Below, piece by piece: positions 8,031-17,600 of a stretch of DNA of 64,000 bases (position 1 is its first letter; each line of letters opens with the position of its first letter). A program made the position numbers and the translations under genes. The notes below the pieces were generated by a model. The model made no database searches. It was given only the letters and a program-made list of their open reading frames with translations, and was not told the DNA's origin. Location: assembly GCF_030770395.1 (NCBI RefSeq), contig NZ_CP132480.1:2371979-2435978 (forward strand), given 5' to 3'. The DNA comes from Telluria beijingensis. Lineage in GTDB: Bacteria; Pseudomonadota; Gammaproteobacteria; Burkholderiales; Burkholderiaceae_D.

Positions 8031-8540
8031 ATGGCAACATTCACTGGCGGTTGCCTGTGCGGCGACCTGCGCTTCGAAGCGTCCGGGCGGCCATATCGGG
8101 TCGGACTTTGTCACTGCCTCGATTGCCGCAAGCGTCATGGCGCGCTGTTTCACGCCTCGGCGGTCTTTCCGGCAGACGCGGTGACGATCACTGGCGAGGG
8201 GCGTGACTACAGGAGCAGGTATTTCTGTCCGCGTTGTGGCGCGCCGGTGTTCGACCGCAGCGGCGACGAAGTGCTGGTGTACCTGGGTTCGCTCGATGCC
8301 CCCAACCAGCTGGCGCCGACGTATGAACTCTGGAATGTGCGCCGCGAGGCATGGCTGCCGCCATTTCCCGTGGCGCGGCGCTACGAATACGATCGTGACT
8401 CGACGGACGCCACGAAGAGTGACGGCGTCGCCGCTGGCTCACGATCATTCGTGGTAACTCACGCTCCCGCTCCCCGCCCGGCTGGTACTGCGCTCCGCCG
8501 GATTACCATACACCTCGACGTCACCGCTGCCGGCCAGTGA
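8031..8540 (+). CDS. GFA-family zinc protein with C-terminal read-through extension
   Basis: This is a glutathione-dependent formaldehyde-activating enzyme/CENP-V fold protein. The zinc-binding pattern is complete: Cys8, Cys10, then Cys27, Cys29, Cys32, then Cys66 and Cys69. Family similarity ends near residue 120 (PVARRYEYD), but the frame continues for about 48 further residues, Ala/Arg-rich at the end. The last 96 bases lie antisense to the DUF2807 gene. A TGA at 8396-8398, in another frame, sits exactly where the family ends, so the tail may come from a single-base indel. Enzymatic activity on the formaldehyde adduct is not proven for most members. Confidence 0.82.
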   Translation: MATFTGGCLCGDLRFEASGRPYRVGLCHCLDCRKRHGALFHASAVFPADAVTITGEGRDYRSRYFCPRCGAPVFDRSGDEVLVYLGSLDAPNQLAPTYELWNVRREAWLPPFPVARRYEYDRDSTDATKSDGVAAGSRSFVVTHAPAPRPAGTALRRITIHLDVTAAGQ

Positions 8541-9251
8541 CACCTTGACCTTGCTGCGCGCCTGTACCGCGCTGTCGCCCGAACCGCTCTGGTTCACGGT
8601 CACCTCGTCGGCGCGCAGGTGCTCCGCGTCTAGATGGCCCGAGCCGGTAGTGCTGGCATCGAGCTCGCGCGCGGTGCCGACCACGGTGATGCGGCCGGAA
8701 CCCATCAGGCGCGTCTCGACCCGGTCCATGGCGGCGCCGCCGTTCACGTCCAGGTCGCCGCTGCCGCTCAGGCCGACCCGGGCGGTGCGGAAGCGCCCGT
8801 TGAAGCGCACGCTGCCTGACCCATTGAGCTGCACCGCGATCTCGTCGCCCGAGAAGCCGTTGATGCTGCTGTCGCCGCTGCCGTCGATCGTGACCGCGCT
8901 CAGCGCCGGCAGGGTGAGGTCGACCACCAGCGGTTCGCGGTGGCGCAGCACCATGCCGCGGATGCCGATCTGCAGCACCTTGCCGTCGGCGGACACCTCG
9001 ACGTTGCCCAGCATGCGCTGCTCGCCGCTGACCTGCAGCGCCGGGGTGGCGCCGTAGCGCAGATTGAGGTCGATCGGGCCATCGACTTCGACGATCTCGA
9101 CCCCGGCCGGCACGCTGCGCGTGTCCTGGGCCACTTCGCGCCGCTCGGCGGCGGTGCTGGTGCCGGTGGCGCGCAGCATGCTGTAGCTGAGGGCGATCAG
9201 CACCGCAGACAGCACCAGGAGGGCGAATCCGATTCTCATCAAGGCGCGCAT
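8445..9251 (-). CDS. DUF2807 (GIN domain) beta-helix envelope protein
   Basis: This 268-residue protein has an N-terminal hydrophobic segment (IGFALLVLSAVLIALSYSML) that acts as signal or anchor. A DUF2807 head-type beta-helix follows, built of short repeats with GSG turns (IDGSGDSS, LNGSGSV, LSGSGDL, LMGSGRI, TTGSGHL, QSGSGDS, LAGSGDV, RAGSGSV). The regular 20-25-residue spacing implies a solenoid on the periplasmic or outer side. It starts 7 bases after the DUF1700 gene ends, so it belongs to one operon. DUF1700 with DUF2807 is a recurring pair, usually with a PadR regulator, which is absent here. Confidence 0.85.
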   Translation of the reverse strand: MRALMRIGFALLVLSAVLIALSYSMLRATGTSTAAERREVAQDTRSVPAGVEIVEVDGPIDLNLRYGATPALQVSGEQRMLGNVEVSADGKVLQIGIRGMVLRHREPLVVDLTLPALSAVTIDGSGDSSINGFSGDEIAVQLNGSGSVRFNGRFRTARVGLSGSGDLDVNGGAAMDRVETRLMGSGRITVVGTARELDASTTGSGHLDAEHLRADEVTVNQSGSGDSAVQARSKVKVSLAGSGDVEVYGNPAERSTSRAGSGSVSYHE

Positions 9252-9258
9252 GGTGTCG

Positions 9259-10044
9259 TTATCCCTTCAGCAGCGACAGGTTCATGTTGACGTAGCGGCG
9301 GATGCCCAGCAGCGTGTATTTGGTCAGGACGATGGCCAGCAGGAACAGCGCGATGCCGCCCAGGACCAGCGCGCAGCCGAGGGCCACTTGCGTGGTGCGC
9401 GAGCCGGGGTCCATCTCGGTCGTGATCTGGATCTTACGCTCGGCCACCGCTTCGGCGCCGCGCATGAAGCGCGAGTTGCGGTCGTCGCGCTCGGCGCGGG
9501 CATCGCCGTCGCCGCCGTCGCCCATCGGCGCCGGTTCGTCGAACACGTGGATGCCGTTGGCGCCGATCGTGACCCGGGTCTGCGATTCGACCTGCTCGCC
9601 ATCGTCGCTGACCACCATGCGGGTCAGCGGCGCGCTCAGCACCAGTTCGTTGGAGCCGGCCAGCCCGCTGGCAGTCACCGCGATGCCGGAAACATACACG
9701 CCGAAGGCCGACAGGTAGAGCGACATCAGCAGCGAGGCGAACACCGCCGCCGGAATCAGCATGAACAGGTTGAAGATCAAGAGGCCGATGCCCGACACGA
9801 TGGTGCGGGCGATATTGGTGGCCGGCTTCTTGTCCTTGAGCTCACTCAGGTGGGCGCTGGTGCGCAGGGTCACCGCGACCTGGCGCGGGTCGCCCAGTTC
9901 TTCGGCCACCTCGTGCTCCGGCCGGCCGGACGCGGAGCCGTCGACGAAGCGCTGCTCGTACCAGGCCAGGGTCCTGGCCTGGGTCTCCGGCGGCAGGCCC
10001 ATCAGGGCGCGCTTGAGCGCGTCGAGGTATTCCAGCTTTCCCAT
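9259..10044 (-). CDS. DUF1700 membrane protein
   Basis: This 261-residue protein has an N-terminal DUF1700/HAAS-type helical domain (MGKLEYLDALKRALMGLPPETQ, then WYEQRFVDG and EVAEELGDPRQVA). A membrane segment follows (TIVSGIGLLIFNLFMLIPAAVFASLLMSLYLSAF), then an extramembrane domain with an acidic Gly/Asp stretch (DEPAPMGDGGDGDA), and a final helix near the C-terminus. It is the partner of the downstream DUF2807 protein, and the pair may monitor or shape the envelope; no biochemical role is known to me. GCGAGG precedes the start. Confidence 0.85.
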   Translation of the reverse strand: MGKLEYLDALKRALMGLPPETQARTLAWYEQRFVDGSASGRPEHEVAEELGDPRQVAVTLRTSAHLSELKDKKPATNIARTIVSGIGLLIFNLFMLIPAAVFASLLMSLYLSAFGVYVSGIAVTASGLAGSNELVLSAPLTRMVVSDDGEQVESQTRVTIGANGIHVFDEPAPMGDGGDGDARAERDDRNSRFMRGAEAVAERKIQITTEMDPGSRTTQVALGCALVLGGIALFLLAIVLTKYTLLGIRRYVNMNLSLLKG

Positions 10045-10060
10045 GGCGTGCCGCCTCGCC

Positions 10061-10210
10061 CTAGTAACGGCCGATGGCCGGGATGGAGCCGATCGCCAGC
10101 GCGGTCGCGTGCGCCGTGCCGCCGATCAGCTCGGGCTGGACCAGCACCAGGGTGCTCGCAAGCACCAGGACCAGGATGGCGGCGGCGCGCAGGCCGAGAC
10201 GGGGTTTCAT
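10061..10210 (-). CDS. Putative 49-residue membrane peptide
   Basis: This small reading frame lies between hpnE and the DUF1700 gene on the same strand. The product starts MKPRLGLRAAAILVLVLAST with positive charges before one hydrophobic helix, then a short Gly/Ala-rich tail ending IGRY. Its stop is 16 bases before the DUF1700 start, as in an operon. Three in-frame ATGs (10222, 10216, 10210) lie in a row and none has a clear ribosome site. Composition and placement support a real membrane peptide or signal-anchored peptide, but no family is recognised. Confidence 0.5.
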   Translation of the reverse strand: MKPRLGLRAAAILVLVLASTLVLVQPELIGGTAHATALAIGSIPAIGRY

Positions 10211-10241
10211 ATGCATATCCATAAGACGTGTTTCGATGCTG

Positions 10242-11666
10242 CTACCTTACGGAAGCGCCGGATGGGGCGCCATCGGCGTGCGACAGGCTGCGCTTTTCGC
10301 GGGGCAGGGCGCCATAGGCGCGGATGGCCGTCGCCGCCGCCTGGCCGCTGCGCACCGCCGTTTCCAGGGTCGCCGGGTAGTCGCAAGCCGTGTAGTCGCC
10401 GGCCAGCACCAGGCCGGGCAGGGGTGTGATGTTGCCTGGACGTACTAATCCCGGCGTGCAGTCGAAGGTGGCGCGCTTCTCGGTGATCAGCTGGGTCCAG
10501 GCGGGAGAGGCCAGTTCCGGCCGTTCGAAGTCCTGCGCCAGCTGGGCCGCGATGGCCGCCGCCAGTTGTTCGCGTGGCAAGTTTGCCGCCTCTCCCGCGG
10601 CGCTGACGACGACTGCCAGCAAGCCATCCTGGGCCGGGTCGAGCTGGGCGCGGTCGAACACGAACTGGCCCCAGCGGCCGGCGGCGGGGTCGTCCAGCAG
10701 CGCGTAGAACGGCAGGTCGAGCCGGGTGCCGGGCGCGTATTGCAGGTAGCAGGTGGCGATCGGCTCGTGGGTCAAGGCATCCAGCTGGCCGGCCAGTTGC
10801 GCGGTCCCGGGCAGGGATGCCAGCAGGGCGGCGCTCACCGGCGCCGGGGTGGCCAGCACGACGGCGTCGAACCGCTCGGCCGGGACGTCTCCGCCCAGCG
10901 TCACCAGCCAGCCATCGCCATCGTGCGCGATCGAGGCGACTTTCTCTCCGAGAAGCACAGTATGGCCCTGGCCTGCGAGCCAGGCCCCTGCCGGTTCCGG
11001 GAACAGCGCCCCCATCGGCAGGCGCGGCAGCAGCATGTCGGAAGCGGCGCGCCGGCTGGCGCCCAGGCTGTCGCGCAGCACGGCCAGGAAGACATTGGCC
11101 GAGGCGCGCTCGGGCGGCGTGTTCAGGGCCGCGATGCACAGCGGGCGCCATAGCAGGCGGATGAGGCGCTCGGTCTGGTCGAAGCGCTCGAGCAGCTCGC
11201 TGACCGTGCAATCGTCGTTCAACTGCCAGCCCATCCAGCGCCCGGCGCTATTGAAACGGGCCAGGGCCAGCTTGTCAGCGCGTTCCAGTCCCGCGGCGCG
11301 CAGCAGGGCGACCAGCAGATGCAGCGGAGCGGGCAGGCGCGGGGCGGCGAAGTCCATCCCGGCGCCGCCCGGCGGATAGCGCATCTGCACCGGCAGGCGC
11401 AGGAATGCCGTCTTTTCAGTGACGCCGACCCGCGCCATCAGGCGCAGCGATTCGCGGTAGGCGCCCAGCAGGATGTGCTGGCCGTTGTCGAGGGCCAGGC
11501 CGCGCACCTCGACGCCGCGCGCGCGGCCGCCCAGGGTGCGGGCAGCCTCGAACAGTGTCACCTGGCAGCCCTGGCGCGCCAGCTCGACCGCCGCCGCGCA
11601 GCCGGCCCAGCCGCCGCCGGCGACGGCGACCCGCAGTCCCTGCGCCTTGCCTTCAGGTACGGACAT
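10242..11666 (-). CDS. hpnE: Hydroxysqualene dehydroxylase HpnE
   Basis: HpnE is an FAD-dependent amine-oxidase-fold enzyme that reduces hydroxysqualene to squalene, the last step of the HpnCDE route. The FAD-binding motif is AVAGGGWAGCAAAVEL at about residues 14-29, followed by the typical E-A-A-x-x-LGGRAR and DNGQHILLGAY. The C-terminal FAD motif VLAGDYTACDYPATLETAVRSGQAAA is intact. It has 474 residues, slightly longer than usual, with a low-complexity Ser-rich end. Its start overlaps the hpnD stop by 14 bases, so it is the last of the hpnC-hpnD-hpnE operon. Confidence 0.92.
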   Translation of the reverse strand: MSVPEGKAQGLRVAVAGGGWAGCAAAVELARQGCQVTLFEAARTLGGRARGVEVRGLALDNGQHILLGAYRESLRLMARVGVTEKTAFLRLPVQMRYPPGGAGMDFAAPRLPAPLHLLVALLRAAGLERADKLALARFNSAGRWMGWQLNDDCTVSELLERFDQTERLIRLLWRPLCIAALNTPPERASANVFLAVLRDSLGASRRAASDMLLPRLPMGALFPEPAGAWLAGQGHTVLLGEKVASIAHDGDGWLVTLGGDVPAERFDAVVLATPAPVSAALLASLPGTAQLAGQLDALTHEPIATCYLQYAPGTRLDLPFYALLDDPAAGRWGQFVFDRAQLDPAQDGLLAVVVSAAGEAANLPREQLAAAIAAQLAQDFERPELASPAWTQLITEKRATFDCTPGLVRPGNITPLPGLVLAGDYTACDYPATLETAVRSGQAAATAIRAYGALPREKRSLSHADGAPSGASVR

Positions 11667-12486
11667 ACGTCTTCCACGCCAGCCACAGCTTGCGCAGCGG
11701 CGTGAGCGAGATGCGCTGGTTCAGCACGTGGAAGCCGTCGCGCTGGATCTCGTCCAGCAGGGTGCGGTAGATGGCGGCCATCATCAGGCCAGGACGCTGG
11801 GCGCGCCGGTCTTCCTTCGGCAGCAGGGCCATGGCCTCGTCGTAGACCGCTTGCGCACGCTCGGCCTGGAACCGCATCAGCGCCTCGAACTTGTCGCTGT
11901 GCTGCAGCTTGAGCAGGTCGTTGGCGGTCACGCCGAACTGCTGCAGGTCGTTGACCGGCAGGTAGATGCGGCCCTTGCGGGCGTCGTCGCCGACGTCGCG
12001 GATGATGTTCGTCAGCTGGAACGCGAGGCCCAGTTTCTCGGCATAGGCCAGGGTCTGCGGATTGGTGTAGCCAAAAATGCTGGCCGACAGGATGCCGACC
12101 ACGCCGGCGACATGCCAGCAATAGCGCTGAAGGCCGGGATAGTCGAGGTAGCGGCTCTGGTCGAGATCCATTTCCATGCCGTCGACGATGGCCAGCAGGT
12201 GTTTTTCCTCGAGCTTGTAGGTGGCGACGTGCGGCTGCAGGGCCAGCATCACCGGGTGGGTCGGGGTGCCGCCGTACATCTTCGAGACCTCGGTGCGCCA
12301 CCAGGCCAGCTTGATGCGCGCCACCGAGCCGTCGGTGGCGTCGTCGACGGTGTCGTCGACTTCGCGGCAAAAGGCGTACAGCGCCGTGATCGCGCGCCGG
12401 CGCTCGGGCGGGAGGAACAGGAAGCTGTAGTAGAAACTGGAGCCGCTTTGGACGGTCTTTTGCTGGCAGTATTCGTCTGGAGACAT
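11653..12486 (-). CDS. hpnD: Presqualene diphosphate synthase HpnD
   Basis: HpnD condenses two farnesyl diphosphates to presqualene diphosphate. The 277-residue protein has both aspartate-rich motifs of the squalene/phytoene synthase fold: REVDDTVDD (Asp44, 45, 48, 49) and QLTNIIRDVGDDARKGR. YCWHVAGVVG is typical of HpnD. It lies between hpnC (109 bases upstream) and hpnE (14-base overlap). The products feed hopanoid or carotenoid-like lipids; no squalene-hopene cyclase lies in this window. Confidence 0.92.
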   Translation of the reverse strand: MSPDEYCQQKTVQSGSSFYYSFLFLPPERRRAITALYAFCREVDDTVDDATDGSVARIKLAWWRTEVSKMYGGTPTHPVMLALQPHVATYKLEEKHLLAIVDGMEMDLDQSRYLDYPGLQRYCWHVAGVVGILSASIFGYTNPQTLAYAEKLGLAFQLTNIIRDVGDDARKGRIYLPVNDLQQFGVTANDLLKLQHSDKFEALMRFQAERAQAVYDEAMALLPKEDRRAQRPGLMMAAIYRTLLDEIQRDGFHVLNQRISLTPLRKLWLAWKTYVRT

Positions 12487-12595
12487 GAAATCGTCGTGAA
12501 ATGCTGGTCGGGGCGCGGCGGAGCCGGGTGCTGCCGCGCGGTCAATCCGCTAGTTTAGCCGATGAGCGGGGAAACAGGGTCGCTACTCGGGGCAT

Positions 12596-13405
12596 TCACA
12601 TGCGCAAGGCGCCCCAGCCCACCATGCACCAGTCGGGCGCCGACAGCACTGGGCGGCGCCGGAACACGTCGTAGCCGGCATGCTCGATCCGGTCCAGGAT
12701 GCGCAGGCCGCCCTGCACGATCATCCGCAGCTCCCAGCCGATGCGGCCCGGCAGGCGCTTGGCCAGCGGCGCGCCCTGCAGCATCAGCGCGCGGGTGCGC
12801 TCGACCTCGAAGCGCATCAGGGCCTGGAATGGCGCGTCGACGGTGCCCGCGCGCAGCGCCGCCTCGCTCACCTTGAAACGCGCCAGGTCTTCCAAAGGGA
12901 TGTAAATGCGCCCCTTCTCCAGGTCGATTGCCACGTCCTGCAAAAAATTGGTCAGCTGGAGGGCGCTGCAGATCGCATCCGATTCGCGCAGATTGGTGGC
13001 GTCGTCGGCCCCGTACAGCGCCAGCATCATACGCCCGACCGGATCGGCCGAACGGCGGCAGTAATCGAGCAGGCTGGCGTAGTCTTGATAGCGCTGGGTG
13101 ACGACGTCCTGCTTGAAGGCCGACAGCAGGTCGCGCATCGGTTCGAGCGCGAGCCGGTACTGGGCCACCACGCCGGCCAGGCGGGCGAACATCGGGTCGA
13201 TCGACGCGGCGCCGGCGGCGATCCGGTCCAGCTCCTGTTCATAGGCCGCGAGGGCGGAGAGCCGCTCGTCGGGCGTGGCATTGCCTTCGTCGGCCAGGTC
13301 GTCGGCGCTGCGCGCGAAGGCATAGATCGCCTCGACCGCCGGCACCAGGCGGCGCGGCAGCAGGATCGAGGCGACAGGGAAGTTTTCGTAGTGGTCTACG
13401 GCCAT
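12596..13405 (-). CDS. hpnC: Hydroxysqualene synthase HpnC
   Basis: HpnC converts presqualene diphosphate to hydroxysqualene. Its 269 residues carry the first Asp motif in degenerate form (RSADDLADE, Asp35, Asp36, Asp39) and the second as FLQDVAIDLEKGR, as expected for HpnC rather than HpnD. It is the first gene of hpnCDE and is divergent from the RND efflux operon. No good ribosome site is seen before ATG 13405, but the N-terminus MAVDHYENFPVASILLP matches the family. Confidence 0.92.
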   Translation of the reverse strand: MAVDHYENFPVASILLPRRLVPAVEAIYAFARSADDLADEGNATPDERLSALAAYEQELDRIAAGAASIDPMFARLAGVVAQYRLALEPMRDLLSAFKQDVVTQRYQDYASLLDYCRRSADPVGRMMLALYGADDATNLRESDAICSALQLTNFLQDVAIDLEKGRIYIPLEDLARFKVSEAALRAGTVDAPFQALMRFEVERTRALMLQGAPLAKRLPGRIGWELRMIVQGGLRILDRIEHAGYDVFRRRPVLSAPDWCMVGWGALRM

Positions 13406-13414
13406 TTTGGACGG

Positions 13415-13430
13415 ATGACTCTAAAGTCAT
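13415..13430. promoter_or_regulatory. Inverted repeat in hpnC/RND divergent region
   Basis: ATGACT-CTAA-AGTCAT is a perfect 6-bp palindrome 10 bases upstream of the hpnC start. Just beyond, TATAAT at 13452-13457 on the plus strand could serve as a -10 box for the RND operon, though no clear -35 box is seen. It may be an operator for either direction; no regulator gene is adjacent. Confidence 0.35.
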
Positions 13431-13535
13431 CGTGTTATCTGTTTGCATGATTATAATTGCTGGATTACAAACTGGCGCTTTCGCAGCACCGGCTCCGGCC
13501 CGAGACGCCGCCAGACAAGCCAAAGGATTGCCATC

Positions 13536-14687
13536 GTGTTTGCCCGATTCTCTTCTCCCGCCCTGCGCGCGGCCGTGCTGGCGCCGCTCGCCGCCGCCGC
13601 GCTGCTCGCCTGTTCCAAGCCGGCCCCTCCCGCTGAAGATGTGCGCCCGGTGCGGGTGCTGACCCTGGCCGCCGACACCGCCGGCGAACGCCTGGAATTC
13701 TCGGGCGACGTGCGTCCGCGCTACGAATCGCAACTGGGCTTCCGCGTGGGCGGCAAGATCGTCGAGCGCAAGGTCGACGTCGGCGCCACCGTCAAGCGCG
13801 GCGACGTCCTGATGCGGCTCGATCCGCAAGACCTGCGCCTGGCCGAGAGCCAGGCCCGCGCCACCCTGCGCGCAGCCGAGACCGAGCGCGACCTGGCGCG
13901 CGCCGACCATAAGCGCCACGTGGATTTGCGGGCCCAGAACTTCGTGAGCCAGGCAGTGCTCGACGCCAAGCAGAGCGCATTGAGGGCGGCCCAGGCCAAT
14001 GTCGACGCCGCCCGCGCCGGCCTGCGCGGCCAATCGAACCAGTCCAACTACACCAGCCTGGCGGCCGATGCCGACGGCGTGGTGACGGCCATCGAGGCCG
14101 AAACGGGGCAGGTCGTGCAGCCCGGCGCGCCGGTGGTGCGGGTGGCGCGTACCGAAGAGAAGGAAGTCGTGATCGGCATCCCCGAAGATAAAGTCGGCCA
14201 GTTGCGCGCCGCCGGCGACGTCGTGGTGCGGCTGTGGGCCAATGAGTCGGTCGCCATCCCCGGCAAGATCCGCGAGGTGTCGCCGGTGGCCGATCCGGCC
14301 ACCCGCACCTATACCGTCAAGGTAGCGCTGCCGGACAACGCCGATGTGCGCCTGGGGATGACGGCGACCGTCGAACTGGCGACCGGTGGCAATGGCGCGG
14401 CCGGCCTGCGCCTGCCGTTGACGGCCCTGGTGCAGAACAAGGGCGCGAGCGCGGTCTGGATCGTCGAGAATGGCGCCGTCAAGCTGGTGCCGGTGCAGGT
14501 GGTGGGCCAGGTACGTAACGATGTGCTGGTCACGGGCCAGGTGCGCGCCGGCCAGAACGTGGTCACCGCGGGCGTCAACCTGCTGAGGAATGGCCAGAAG
14601 GTGCGCATCCTCACGGCCGACGTGTCGCGCCGCGCCGATACCGAAGCGCTCGTGTCGGGCGACGAATCGGGCAGGGCGGGGAAATGA
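13536..14687 (+). CDS. RND efflux periplasmic adaptor (MFP) lipoprotein
   Basis: This membrane-fusion protein links an RND pump to an outer membrane channel. The GTG at 13536 is chosen because AAAGGA lies 8 bases upstream and the product then begins with a clean lipoprotein signal (VFARFSSPALRAAVLAPLAA, then ALLAC) with Cys26 as the lipid site. A frame extension upstream lacks these signs. The protein has 383 residues, with barrel-sandwich halves (FRVGGKIVERKVDVGATVKRG; ADGVVTAIEAETGQVVQPG) flanking a coiled-coil hairpin rich in Ala, Arg and Glu. The stop overlaps the pump start by 4 bases. No outer-membrane channel gene follows. Confidence 0.9.
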   Translation: MFARFSSPALRAAVLAPLAAAALLACSKPAPPAEDVRPVRVLTLAADTAGERLEFSGDVRPRYESQLGFRVGGKIVERKVDVGATVKRGDVLMRLDPQDLRLAESQARATLRAAETERDLARADHKRHVDLRAQNFVSQAVLDAKQSALRAAQANVDAARAGLRGQSNQSNYTSLAADADGVVTAIEAETGQVVQPGAPVVRVARTEEKEVVIGIPEDKVGQLRAAGDVVVRLWANESVAIPGKIREVSPVADPATRTYTVKVALPDNADVRLGMTATVELATGGNGAAGLRLPLTALVQNKGASAVWIVENGAVKLVPVQVVGQVRNDVLVTGQVRAGQNVVTAGVNLLRNGQKVRILTADVSRRADTEALVSGDESGRAGK

Positions 14688-17600
14688 AGGGCTTCAACCT
14701 GTCGCGCTGGGCGCTGGAGCACATCCCGCTCACGCGCTTCCTGATCGCCGCCTGTATGCTGTTCGGGATCCTCAGTTACTTCGAGCTGGGCCAGGACGAG
14801 GATCCGCCGTTCACCTTCCGCGCGATGGTGGTGCGCGCCGTGTGGCCGGGCGCCACCGCCTTGCAGATGGCGGAGCAGGTGACCGACCCGCTCGAGCGCA
14901 AGCTGCAGGAGACGCCCTATATCCACACCATCCGCAGCTTTTCCAAGCCGGGCGAGACCACCATCATCCTCGAACTGCGCGAATCGACGCCGCCCGCCGA
15001 GACGGCGCCGGCCTGGTACCAGGTGCGCAAGAAGATCGGCGATATCGCCGGCACCCTGCCGCAGGGCGTGATCGGGCCGTTCTTCAACGACGAATTCGGC
15101 GACACCTACGGTTCCATCTTCGCCCTGTCGGGCGACGGCTTCACCTATGCCGAGATGCGGGATTACGCCGACTTCGTGCGCCAGCAACTGCTGCGCGTGC
15201 CGCTGGTGGCCAAGGTCGAGCAGTTCGGGGTGCAGAACGAGAAGGTGTATATCGAGTTCTCCAGTAAAAAATTCGCGCAATTGGGCGTGCCGTTCGAGCA
15301 GATCGTCAACCAGATCGCGACCCAGAACCAGGTAGAAGCAAGTGGGGTGCTGGTCACGCCGACCGACAACCTGCAGGTGCGCGTGACGGGCGCCTTGCGC
15401 ACGCTGGGCCAGATCGAAGACCTGCAATTGCGCGCCGGCGGCACCACCTTCCGCCTGGGCGACTTCGCCACCGTCAAGCGCGGTTACCAGGATCCGCCGG
15501 CGGACAAGATGCGCTTCAACGGCAAGGAAGTCATCGGCCTGGGCGTGTCGATGCAAAAGGGCGGCAATATCATCACCATGGGCGAGGGTATGAGCGAGAC
15601 GGTGGCGCGCATCCGTTCCCAGCTCCCGGTCGGCATCGAGCTCGAACGGGTGGCCGACCAGCCGCAGGCCGTGACGGCCTCGGTCGGCGAATTCGTCAAG
15701 GTGCTGATCGAGGCGGTAGTGATCGTACTGGTCGTGTCCTTCCTGGCCCTGGGCCTGCACACCAAGCCGAAGTGGCGGGTCGACGTCTATCCGGGCCTGG
15801 TGGTGGCGCTGTCGATCCCGCTGGTGCTGGCGATTACCTTCCTGTTCATGCGCATGCTGGACATCTCGCTCCATAAGATCTCGCTGGGCGCCCTGATCAT
15901 CGCACTGGGCCTGCTGGTGGACGACGCCATCATCGCGGTCGAGATGATGGTGCGAAAAATGGAAGAGGGCCTGTCGCGCTTCGAGGCCGCCACCTTCGCC
16001 TATACATCGACCGCGATGCCGATGCTGACCGGGACCCTGATCACGGCCGCCGGCTTCCTGCCGATCGGCCTGGCCGAATCGGCGGCCGGCGAATACACGT
16101 TCACCATGTTCTCGGTGAATGGGCTGGCGCTGCTGATCTCGTGGGTGGTGGCGGTGACGTTCACGCCGTATATCGGCTTCCTGCTCCTGAAGGTCAAGCC
16201 GCATGCGGCGGGCGAGGGCGGCCACCACGACGTGTTCGACTCGCCCGGCTACCAGCGCTTCCGCCGGCTCGTGCATCGCTGCGTCGAATGGCGCAAGACC
16301 ACGATCGCGCTGAGCCTGGGCGTGTTCGCGCTGGGCGTGTTCGGCTTCAACTTCATCGAGAAGCAGTTCTTCCCGGATTCGAGCCGCCCCGAGTTGATGG
16401 TGGAACTGTGGTCGCCCGAAGGCACCAGCTTCGCCGCCAACGAGGCGGTGGTCAAGCGTTTCGAGGCCTTCCTGGCCAAGCAGGAAGGCGTGCAGAGCGT
16501 GACGAGTTATGTCGGCACCGGCAGCCCGCGCTTCTACCTGCCGCTGGACCAGATCTTCCCGCAGTCGAACGTCTCGCAACTGGTGGTGCTGCCCGTCGAC
16601 ACGAAAGCGCGCGAGCGCCTGCGCCTGAAGATCGTCGAGGTCTTCAAGACCGACTTCCCCGAGGTGCGCGGCCGGGTGAAACTGCTGCCGAACGGGCCGC
16701 CGGTACCGTATCCGGTGCAGTTCCAGGTGCTCGGCCCGGACATCGGCGTGGTGCGCACCATCGCCGACCAGGTCAAGGAAGTGATGGCGGCCAACCCGAA
16801 TACCCAGGGCGTCAACGACAACTGGAATGAGTCGGTCAAGGTGCTGCGCCTGGACCTCGACCAGGACAAGCTGCGCGCGCTGGGCGTGACCTCGCAACAG
16901 GTGCGGCGCGTGGTCCAGACGACGTTGACCGGCACCCCGATCGGCCAGTTCCGCGAGTCGAACCGCCTGATCGACATGGTGGTGCGCCAGCCGCTGGAAG
17001 AACGTTCGACCATCACCCGCCTGCAGGAGGCCCTGGTGCCGACCGCCGGTGGGCGCGCCGTGACCATCGGCCAGGTGGCGCGGGTGCAGTTCGTGTGGGA
17101 GCCGGGCGTGGTCTGGCGCGAAGGCCGCGAGTGGGCGATCATGGTGCAGTCCGACGTGGTGGAAGGCATCCAGGGCCCGACCGTGACCGACCAGGTCAAT
17201 GCGAAGCTGGGCGACATCCGCGCCAGGCTGCCGGCCGGTTACCGGGTGGTGGTGGAGGGCGCCGCGGCCGACAGTTCCGAGGCCGAAGCCTCGATCATGG
17301 CCAATGTGCCGCTGGTGCTGTTCATCACCTTCACCCTCTTGATGCTGCAGCTGCACAGCTTCTCGCGTTCGCTGCTGGTGTTCCTGACCGGGCCGCTGGG
17401 CATTGCGGGGGCGGCGATGGCGCTGCTGATCCTCGATCGTCCCTTTGGCTTCGTGGCCAACCTGGGGGTGATTGCGCTGTTCGGCATGATCATCCGTAAC
17501 TCGGTGATCCTGGTCGATCAGATCGAGCACGATATCGCCAATGGCAGCCATCCGTGGGATGCGATCGTGGAGTCGGCTGTGCGACGTTGCCGGCCGATCC

